Source of the DNA: an uncultured Myxococcales bacterium
Lineage (GTDB): Bacteria; Myxococcota_A; UBA9042; CAIXZC01
DNA length: 64,000 bases
Reading direction: 5' to 3'
Assembly: GCA_903895725.1 (NCBI GenBank)
Contig: CAITUV010000015.1
Span: 1-64,000 of the forward strand
Both the position numbers and the translations under genes were made by a program. The notes under the pieces are model-generated. The model saw nothing but the letters and a program-made list of their open reading frames with translations. It searched no databases and had not been told where the DNA came from. Shown piece after piece: positions 57,448-64,000 of the stretch (positions are counted from its first letter, which is position 1; each line of letters opens with the position of its first letter).

Positions 57448-60135
57448 ATGGTCGATGGTCCCCTCGGCTGCGCTCGGGGCATGCTTTGGTCGATGGTCGT
57501 CAGGATGCCGGCCGTGCCGGATGGGCTGATGGTTGGAGCGGGGCTGCAGTGCGTTCGGCTCCAGCGCCATCTCGCCCTGGCCTTGCTGGTGACGCTGGGG
57601 TTGCAGCTTCTTCCCGGGATGGCCGGGCCTGCGTTTGCCCAGCTTCCGCTCCCCGGCGCGTCGGATTCGTCCAAGTCTCCGTCCATTTCGCTGGGGGCCT
57701 CGACGCCGACTGCACAGAAAGTGCAGGAGATCGTCACCGAGCTCGAGGAGATGGAGAAGAACCTCATCAAGGATCAGGCCAACCTGCTGCGCTGGAAGGA
57801 GGACACCGATTCAGCCGGGGCAAGACTGGCCGAGCTCCGGAAGCTCAAGGACGAGCTTGCTGCACGCGTGGAGAAGGAGGGGAAGGTCCCGGTGGGCGGC
57901 GACAAGCCCGTGCTCGCGGACGTGGACCCAGCTCTGCTCCCCCAGCTCGAGATCTCCGTCGAGATGATGGGGGACCTCTATGACACTCTGACGTTCCTGA
58001 CGGAGACGTTCCGGCAGGAGCAGGCCGAGGTCACCGAGGGGCTGGCCCAGGCCCGCAGGCTCCAGGATCTGCTTGCGAATCCTCCCTCGGCCGCCCCCGC
58101 GGGCAAGATGGTGTTCGAGGAGATCCTGCACTACATGAGCGACCTGCGCATGACCTCCATCTCGCTGTCGCTGCTCAAGGCCCGACGGGCGGGCCTCAAC
58201 GAGGAGCTTGAGCAGCGGATGAAGGAGAAGAAGCCGAACTACCCGCTGCCGGAGCTGGAGGAATGGGGTGGGGCTCCGGGCAGCCGACAGACCACGATGA
58301 CGCTTCGCGACGAGCTGACACGCAAGCTGGCCCTCCTGCAGGCTTACCGCAAGACGCTGCGCAGCCATGTCGGCGGGCACATCCAGGCCCAGCTGTCCCG
58401 CGTCCGTCTCGAAATCTATGACGGGGAGGAGAAGCTTGCCCGGCTGGAAGAGGCGCGCCCTGCCGTGATGGAATCACTCGCCGTCGACGAATCTGACCTG
58501 GTGGCGGCGGAGGAACGGCTCCGGAACGTGTCGAAGCGCATTGCGGACGACGAAAAGGCGGTCCGCAAGGAGCTCAAGCTGCTCCGGCTCAATCCGCCCA
58601 CCAACGGAGATACGGGCGGCAACTTCACGCCGGCCAAGGAGTGGGACGTCAAGCTGGCCGTTCTCCAGCATCGGCTCTACGTGCTCGACATGGAGATGCA
58701 GGTCGAGAAGTTCCGCCAGTCCTCCGTCGGCGCGTTGCAGGCCCTGTTGCACTTCACGCCGCCTTCCCGGGAGTTTTCCGAGACCTATGCGTGGAATCTC
58801 GATTCCGAGCGTCAGGCCAAGGCCCGCGAAGAGCTTGAAAAGCGCCGGGACGCCTGGCGCCAGGAGTACCAGCACCTCTCCCTGCTGGAGCCGGCGCACG
58901 GCGAGGAGAATCTGGCGGCCTCGATCCTCGAATCCTACAAGCAGGTGCTCGACCTGTACGATCAGATTGGGGCACGCAAGTGGGAAATGGAGTGGTGCTC
59001 CGAGCTGATCCGGTTCTACCAGGAGCGATATGAGCTCAGCCGGCGCGATGCCTGGTGGTACGTGTGGAGAATCGGTGTCAGCATCCTGATGCTCGGGGCT
59101 GCAATCCTGTTCTCGTATCTCCTCGGGAAGATCACATTGCGCCCGATTCGGAAGCGGGGGGCAGCGGCCCCGTCCTGGCTCCGCACCACGCTGTTCCTCT
59201 CGTTCCTGATCGGCTCGCTGGTCATCTGGCTCGGGTTGCTGACGGTCACGCTGACCAACGTCTGGGGCTCCCTGTTCGGCTTCGACCGGTTCGGAGCGCT
59301 GCTCACGACTGTTCTGTTCACGGTGGGCGAGACTGAAGTCACTCTCCTGTCCATCGGAAAGCTGTTCGGCGTCATCCTCCTGACCATCGTCGTCAACCGC
59401 CTCATCGCCCGCTTCCTGTCCGGATACATCTTCACGTACTTCTCCTGGGACATCGGCATCCAGCATGCCATCCTGGCGGTGGTGAAGTACCTCGTGCTGT
59501 TCAGCGGATTTGCGCTGGGCCTCGAGTACGTCGGAATCGGGCTGTCCGCACTGGCACTGTTTGCCGGCGTCATTGGTATCGGTATCGGCTTCGGCCTCCA
59601 GAACATCGCCAGCAACTTCATCTCGGGGCTGATCATCCTGTTCGAGCGGCCCATCAAGAAGGGAGACTTCGTCGACGCTGGCGGGCTGGAAGGTCGGGTC
59701 GAGGAGATTCGTGCACGTGCCACGACGCTGGTCACCCGGGATCAGGTAACGGTCATCGTGCCCAACAGCGAGTTCGTCGGCGGCAGGGTGGTCAACTGGA
59801 GCCACGGGTCCGAGGTGGTCCGGCTGCACATTCCTGTCGGCGTTGCCTACGGGACCGACGTGCTGCTGGTCAAGAAGGTGCTCATCGAGGTGGCTCACGG
59901 GCATCCCAAGGTGCTGCGTGACCCGGCTCCCAAGGTGGTGCTCGACCTGTTCGCAGACAGCTCAATCGTCTTCAAACTGCTCGTGTTCACCAACGACATT
60001 GCCAAGAAGAACAGCACGATCAGCGACATCAACTTCGCCATCGATGCGGCGTTCCGGGAGAACAAGATCGAGATCCCCTTCCCGCAGCGGGACCTGCACA
60101 TCCGCTCCATCGATGCACCTCTGCCGAAGGGGTAG
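57448..60135 (+). CDS. Large MscS-family mechanosensitive channel
   Basis: An 895-residue MscS-type channel. A signal peptide or anchor (LALALLVTLGLQLLPGMAGPAFA) precedes a long coiled-coil periplasmic domain (about 85-470), as in MscK/YbdG-like large paralogues. Four to five membrane helices follow, with the pore helix GVIGIGIGFGLQNIASNFISG. The beta domain starts FERPIKKGDFV and VTVIVPNSEFVGGRVVNWSHG marks the MscS vestibule. It probably opens under hypoosmotic shock. It follows the FG-GAP gene by 15 bp and has GGAGG upstream of ATG. Confidence 0.9.
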   Translation: MVDGPLGCARGMLWSMVVRMPAVPDGLMVGAGLQCVRLQRHLALALLVTLGLQLLPGMAGPAFAQLPLPGASDSSKSPSISLGASTPTAQKVQEIVTELEEMEKNLIKDQANLLRWKEDTDSAGARLAELRKLKDELAARVEKEGKVPVGGDKPVLADVDPALLPQLEISVEMMGDLYDTLTFLTETFRQEQAEVTEGLAQARRLQDLLANPPSAAPAGKMVFEEILHYMSDLRMTSISLSLLKARRAGLNEELEQRMKEKKPNYPLPELEEWGGAPGSRQTTMTLRDELTRKLALLQAYRKTLRSHVGGHIQAQLSRVRLEIYDGEEKLARLEEARPAVMESLAVDESDLVAAEERLRNVSKRIADDEKAVRKELKLLRLNPPTNGDTGGNFTPAKEWDVKLAVLQHRLYVLDMEMQVEKFRQSSVGALQALLHFTPPSREFSETYAWNLDSERQAKAREELEKRRDAWRQEYQHLSLLEPAHGEENLAASILESYKQVLDLYDQIGARKWEMEWCSELIRFYQERYELSRRDAWWYVWRIGVSILMLGAAILFSYLLGKITLRPIRKRGAAAPSWLRTTLFLSFLIGSLVIWLGLLTVTLTNVWGSLFGFDRFGALLTTVLFTVGETEVTLLSIGKLFGVILLTIVVNRLIARFLSGYIFTYFSWDIGIQHAILAVVKYLVLFSGFALGLEYVGIGLSALALFAGVIGIGIGFGLQNIASNFISGLIILFERPIKKGDFVDAGGLEGRVEEIRARATTLVTRDQVTVIVPNSEFVGGRVVNWSHGSEVVRLHIPVGVAYGTDVLLVKKVLIEVAHGHPKVLRDPAPKVVLDLFADSSIVFKLLVFTNDIAKKNSTISDINFAIDAAFRENKIEIPFPQRDLHIRSIDAPLPKG

Positions 60136-60143
60136 GAGCAGAT

Positions 60144-60182
60144 TCGATATCGATTGCGATTGCGATGCCGATGCCGGGGGGG
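60144..60182. repeat. Simple GATTGC/GATGCC-type tract at a junction
   Basis: ATTCGATATCGATTGCGATT followed by GCGATGCCGATGCCGGGGGG lies between the convergent MscS and nitrogenase-like genes. It resembles the degenerate ATCGAATCGG tract at 26392-26423 and may be a relic of slipped-strand expansion. Confidence 0.4.
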
Positions 60183-60190
60183 CGCGCGAG

Positions 60191-61501
60191 CTACCGGTGC
60201 AGGGACATTGACAATGGCACGGAATTGACGATGCGATCCGTGAGGCACAGAGTGCCCCGCAATCCCAGGTAGGGAGAATCGAACAGGCAGTGCATCCCCG
60301 GGGACTGGAAGCCCAGGAAGACGCCACCCACGGCAAGGGTCGCGATGCTGCCGACCGCCTGCTCGTTGGCGATGAGAACCGGCAGACGCTGGGCGGCTTC
60401 GGTCACGCGCTTGGTCTCGAGCCAGAGCTCCCGCAGGCTGGGGGCATGCAGCACGCTCCCGGAGGCCCCGGCGTCCACCTCCACGGAGGGACCGGAAAGG
60501 GCCACCAGCCGCACGACTCCGCCCATCTCGCGCAGCATCCGGGTCACGGCCGCGGCCAGGTGGCTCTCGGTGCACACGAGGAACTCCCGGTTCACGAACC
60601 ACCGGGATACCGCCTTGCGAAGCTTGAGATAGCAACTCCGCAGCTCCGACGCGAGCCAGGATTCCGCCCGGGCAAGATACTCGTCGCCTGAAGCGGCGGA
60701 CACGGTGCGCAGCCATTCCGAAGATGCCGACAGCCCGATGGGAAGACCGGTGCTGACGACTCGGGCGCCGGTCTTCCCGGCAAGGATCTCGGCCCCCCTT
60801 CCACCGTGCGGCAGGGAGACGAGCACCGAGGCCTCCGCTACACGGGCCAACTCCCGCGTCGGACACCCCGAGAACCAGGTTGAGACCAGCTCGAGGCCCG
60901 CCCCCGCCAGCATACGCTTCAGCTCCGCCACGTTGGCTTCGTGGTCCGCCTCGTTGCGGTCCCACAGATAGCCGATCACGGCGACGGTCCCGGGTCGGAG
61001 CTGCGCTCCGGGAAGCGCCACGTTCTCGGCCACCGCCTCCAGGACCTGGGCGTACCCGGAGCACCAATCCCCCAGTGCTTCCACGGGTCGAATGGTCACG
61101 ACCGGCATGCGCATCCGGTCCTTCACGGTCCGGTAGATGGAGTCATAGTCCACGCCGACCATCGAAGCCACGGCCGAGGGATACGCCAGCAGCATGGCCC
61201 CTTCCTGGCGCCCGATGGCGGCCATCTGAGCGGCCATCAGCTCCCGCCGGTCGAGCACCACGCTCTCGGGGCAAAGCCCGGTGTTCGCAATCCGGTGCTT
61301 CCCGTCCGCCGAAATCAGGGTGCTGTTCCAGTCGTGATTGTCCTGGATCATCTCGGCTCGAAGCGTTGCACAGTCCGCAGAATCGACCAGCATCCAGAGA
61401 TCGGGGACCGCATTCACCCCCAGGTAGGCTCCGACGACCCTGGGGTACCCGAATCGGACTCCGTAGTCCGACAGCACATCGTCCCATTCGCGGCGGTTCA
61501 C
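60191..61501 (-). CDS. Nitrogenase component 1-like subunit (NifK/NifN/BchB-like)
   Basis: A 436-residue protein with the Oxidored_nitro fold: repeated Rossmann-like units (GTVAVIGYLWDRNEADHEAN, then GARVVSTGLPIGLS, then SLVAANDQAV-like LIANEQAVGS). It would form one half of a reductase component with the upstream protein. Compared with nitrogenase the Cys set is reduced. Cys44 (VDSADC) matches the second cluster ligand, Cys77 may substitute for another, and the third ligand position reads AYPSAVASMVGVDYDS with no Cys. Its start overlaps the fused gene (ATGA at 61498-61501), so the two are made together. It is not a classical NifK. Candidate families include Bch, Cfb, Mar and unnamed nitrogenase-like groups. 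Confidence 0.75.
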   Translation of the reverse strand: MNRREWDDVLSDYGVRFGYPRVVGAYLGVNAVPDLWMLVDSADCATLRAEMIQDNHDWNSTLISADGKHRIANTGLCPESVVLDRRELMAAQMAAIGRQEGAMLLAYPSAVASMVGVDYDSIYRTVKDRMRMPVVTIRPVEALGDWCSGYAQVLEAVAENVALPGAQLRPGTVAVIGYLWDRNEADHEANVAELKRMLAGAGLELVSTWFSGCPTRELARVAEASVLVSLPHGGRGAEILAGKTGARVVSTGLPIGLSASSEWLRTVSAASGDEYLARAESWLASELRSCYLKLRKAVSRWFVNREFLVCTESHLAAAVTRMLREMGGVVRLVALSGPSVEVDAGASGSVLHAPSLRELWLETKRVTEAAQRLPVLIANEQAVGSIATLAVGGVFLGFQSPGMHCLFDSPYLGLRGTLCLTDRIVNSVPLSMSLHR

Positions 61502-64000
61502 CGGGTCCCCTCCCCGCCCACATAGCGGGCGAAATCCCGTACGAACGTCATCTCGCAGACGGACAGCAGCCTCTCGGCCGACCGCACGGCCCCGCCGAAC
61601 CCGGGCTCGAGGTCGGCCAGGCCGAACTGCCCGACTCCCTTGTGGAGCAGCCGCTCATCCTGAGTGATGTCGGTAAGAACCGCAGAGATGCCCGACGAGA
61701 GCCACCAGGAGAGCCGTGCCGGATCCTCCGAGCCGACGAGAACCTCCACCCGGAAGCCCAGCTCCTCCAGGAACGGAACCAGCGGCACGCCGCACATCCG
61801 TTCCGGCTTGTCCAGCAGCCTGGCCTGCCCGCTCGTGAGCGCGATGCCGAGCCGATGGCCCTGAGCCCGGGCCCGCAACACCGACAGACGCTCCTCCGAC
61901 AGCGTCCTCGCCCGGGCGAGCTCCCCTCCAAAGTCCGGCTCGATTCCCGCTCCCCGTGCCACGTCCTCCAGGAAGCGAGCCGTTCCGGCAATCCCGAACG
62001 GCGGCAGCGCTGTCACGACCGGAACTCCGAGCGGCACGAACACTTCACGGTACAGGGCCTCGTACTCGACCTGGGGCCAGAGCACCTGGACTCTGGCCTC
62101 ACCGTACCGCTGCAATCCCTTCAGGTACACGGCCGGGATCTGACGCTGCATCACCCGGACGCCGCACATCCGCAACAAGTCCAGCAGCTCGAGCGTCCCC
62201 GCCGTGGGGGGAAATCCCACCACGTGCACCTTCCCGTCCTCCGGAGAGACATCCACCCTACCCCACCGGTCGAGATAGACCCGCACCGACTTGGACACGT
62301 CCTCGGTCACGTCCTTGTGGCGCACCCCGGAGGCCATGACCGGAACCTGCACGCGCTGGGCGTAGCTGCGCACGGCCCCCTCCCAGTCTTCGCCCGCAAT
62401 TACGGGCGAGCAGCTGATGTAGACGTTGACCGCGTCCCACGCCTCCCCCTGCTCCGCCGAGACATCCAGCAGCTCCTGGAGGAGATCGTTGCTCCCGGCA
62501 ATCAGGTGATACTCGCCCAGCAGCGTGGATACCCAGTCCGACCGCTCCGCATACGTGTGCTCCGACCGCTCCATGATCCAGGGTGGCCGCACGAAGTGAG
62601 AGCTCCAGGGGGCCTGCTTCTGCTTGCTGAACTGACAGACATCGTGCGCATGGTGGATGTTCAGGCACCGGGCCCCACCAAGCCGGACCAACCCCACCAC
62701 CTGGCGTGCCCGCTCCTCGGTGAGCAGGAAGAAACCTTGAGTCAGGCTCTCTCCCCAGATGCACCAGTGCCGCGGATTCTCCCCCGCAGCGAGGCGGGCA
62801 TCGTCCCCCGCCGTACCGAGGCGGGATGCCGGATCGTCGGCCAGCAGACGGCCGAGCCGCTCTCCGTTGGCACCAAGCCGCTCCAGGCGCTTCACCACGT
62901 AGTCCAGCATCGGTTTGGCCCCCCGGGGGAGCTCGTGACCGTAGCTCACCGCCAGGTCACCGATGCGTGCGTAGGCCTTCTCCTCGGGGGCCGACTGGCG
63001 CAGCCGGACTTCGACGCGCCCGAGGAACGGGCTGGAGAGGACCAGGCGGAAGGTCCCTGCCTCCCAGGCAAAATCGGTCAGCGAAACCTCCATCTCCTTT
63101 CGCTTCCCGGAGTCGAGCGCAAGCAAGGCGGAGAGGGCTGACAACGCTCCGGGACCGCCGGTCACGGTCCCGTGCTCGGGCAGGCGCCGAGCCATCCCGC
63201 TGATCGAGCCGCCGCCGCGGGTCCCCAGCTTCGGGTGAAGGGTCATGCCGCCGTAGAGGGGATCGACGCTGGGGGAGCGGGGCTGGGGGCTGGGGACTGG
63301 GGGCTGGGGAATAGGAGAAGGAGATGAGGAGGCACCGAGCAGGGCGAACAACTGGTCGACTCCGAGCGCGGGGGGAATGCCCGGGTCGGAATCGAACGCG
63401 GCGAGCACACGGTCGCAGAGCCGCTCCACCGCCGCCACGGTGGGACTGTCCTCAGGCAGCTCGGCTGCAGTCAGATGCAGGGTGGCCTCGGCCTCCTGGA
63501 TCGCTGGGTCACGAGGCATGCTCCCAGTCACCGGGGCACCGACGGTGCCGGAATACCGCTCCACCCGATGCATGGCCGCACGGCTTGCGTCCGACTCGTT
63601 CACGATGAGCCCGCCGAGACGCACGCCGCTGGCCCGATAGGTCTCGATGGCATGGATGATGTTGTTGGCCGCATAGAGCGAGAGCGGCTCCTCCGACACA
63701 ACGATGAACGCACGCTCCGCAAAGCCATACCGCAGAGGGGCCGCAAATCCGCCGCACACCACATCCCCGAGGACATCGAAAATCACGACGTCGTAGGGTC
63801 TCTTCTCGAAGAGGTGGATCTCGTTGAACAGCTCGAACATACGGGCAATTCCACGGCCCCCGCACCCCGCACCGGGGGCAGGTCCGCCGGCTTCCACGCA
63901 GTCGACTCCGTGCCGCCCCGCCACGATGAACTGCTCCGGCTCCGGCCGAATGATTCCCCTGGACAGCAGGTCGAGCAGCGTCGGAATCCGCTTTCCCCCC
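61498..64000 (-). CDS. Fused NifH-type reductase and component 1-like subunit (partial)
   Basis: 833 residues are visible; the N-terminus with the P-loop lies beyond 64000. The first part is NifH/BchL-like: GGKRIPTLLDLL opens it, the iron-sulfur Cys ligands are in EAGGPAPGAGCGGRG (visible residue 46) and FDVLGDVVCGGF (82), 36 residues apart as in Fe proteins. After a Pro/Ser/Gln linker (63262-63318), a component 1-like domain follows with Cys at 62761-62763 (HWCIWGES), 62635-62637 (HHAHDVC) and 62410-62412 (YISCSPVIAGEDWEG), matching all three cluster-ligand positions. No NifD-type FeMo-cofactor His/Cys pair was recognised. A natural fusion of electron donor and catalytic subunit is unusual. 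The ORF appears intact. The substrate is unknown. Confidence 0.8.
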   Translation of the reverse strand, partial: GGKRIPTLLDLLSRGIIRPEPEQFIVAGRHGVDCVEAGGPAPGAGCGGRGIARMFELFNEIHLFEKRPYDVVIFDVLGDVVCGGFAAPLRYGFAERAFIVVSEEPLSLYAANNIIHAIETYRASGVRLGGLIVNESDASRAAMHRVERYSGTVGAPVTGSMPRDPAIQEAEATLHLTAAELPEDSPTVAAVERLCDRVLAAFDSDPGIPPALGVDQLFALLGASSSPSPIPQPPVPSPQPRSPSVDPLYGGMTLHPKLGTRGGGSISGMARRLPEHGTVTGGPGALSALSALLALDSGKRKEMEVSLTDFAWEAGTFRLVLSSPFLGRVEVRLRQSAPEEKAYARIGDLAVSYGHELPRGAKPMLDYVVKRLERLGANGERLGRLLADDPASRLGTAGDDARLAAGENPRHWCIWGESLTQGFFLLTEERARQVVGLVRLGGARCLNIHHAHDVCQFSKQKQAPWSSHFVRPPWIMERSEHTYAERSDWVSTLLGEYHLIAGSNDLLQELLDVSAEQGEAWDAVNVYISCSPVIAGEDWEGAVRSYAQRVQVPVMASGVRHKDVTEDVSKSVRVYLDRWGRVDVSPEDGKVHVVGFPPTAGTLELLDLLRMCGVRVMQRQIPAVYLKGLQRYGEARVQVLWPQVEYEALYREVFVPLGVPVVTALPPFGIAGTARFLEDVARGAGIEPDFGGELARARTLSEERLSVLRARAQGHRLGIALTSGQARLLDKPERMCGVPLVPFLEELGFRVEVLVGSEDPARLSWWLSSGISAVLTDITQDERLLHKGVGQFGLADLEPGFGGAVRSAERLLSVCEMTFVRDFARYVGGEGTR

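Noticed and set aside
60880..63141. A 753-codon plus-strand frame across the nitrogenase-like genes
   Set aside because: Opposed by clear NifH/NifD-type motifs on the minus strand; the antisense product is Arg/Pro-rich nonsense.
60191..64000. Annotation as authentic molybdenum nitrogenase (nifHDK)
   Set aside because: The K-like subunit lacks canonical Cys positions and no FeMo-cofactor ligand pair was recognised; no nifE, nifN or nifB is visible.

Overview
The window is a GC-rich (roughly two thirds G+C by eye), densely coded bacterial chromosome segment, probably from a Myxococcota or other former deltaproteobacterial lineage, quite possibly uncultured. The evidence is the many secreted lipoproteins with MopE-type and thrombospondin type-3 calcium repeats or CGDDGCGGSCG repeats, the zinc-ribbon Ser/Thr kinases with TonB-like or PEGA partners, and the F1Fo gene order b'-b-delta-alpha-gamma-beta-epsilon without the a and c genes. 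No tRNA, rRNA or CRISPR array was recognised. The species cannot be named from the sequence alone.

Layout. 0-5.7 kb: a large MopE/TSP3 lipoprotein, an ISAs1/H-repeat-type transposase flanked by imperfect inverted hairpin ends, and a small, possibly truncated lipoprotein. 5.7-17.3 kb (all minus): the ATP synthase operon, followed 21 bp later by a transglutaminase-like/TPR protein, a TlpA-like thioredoxin and a Ser/Thr kinase with an AgmX-like C-terminus. 17.3-22.8 kb: a lipoprotein diverging from a six-gene plus-strand operon (outer-membrane protein, small secreted protein, ECF sigma factor, zinc anti-sigma factor, DUF3106-like protein, Dnmt2-type methyltransferase). 22.8-25.8 kb: a second Ser/Thr kinase and a PEGA protein. 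26-30.8 kb: a DUF1820 protein, an inositol cluster (inositol-phosphate cytidylyltransferase-like, PfkB kinase, myo-inositol-1-phosphate synthase) and phosphoglycerate kinase. 30.9-36.1 kb: an amidohydrolase lipoprotein, two paralogous secreted proteins and a Cys-rich choice-of-anchor-type protein. 36.4-39.2 kb: a DUF350 / glutathionylspermidine-synthase-like / unknown operon. 39.4-50.1 kb: a giant metalloprotease lipoprotein, two Cys-rich repeat lipoproteins and an EamA transporter. 50.4-55 kb (minus): a translationally overlapping NCS1 permease, membrane-anchored binding protein, histidine kinase and response regulator. 55-60.1 kb: an FG-GAP/UnbV lipoprotein and an MscS channel. 60.2-64 kb (minus): a nitrogenase-like pair in which a NifH-type reductase is fused to a component-1-type subunit. 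This gene runs off the window.

The most novel parts are the fused nitrogenase-like enzyme, the permease-coupled two-component operon, the CDP-inositol-type cluster, the Dnmt2-type enzyme placed behind an ECF sigma factor, and two families of short repeats. One is a nonanucleotide repeat with GGC/CCG arms in intergenic DNA. The other is a set of G-rich tracts, two of which are embedded in reading frames as linkers.
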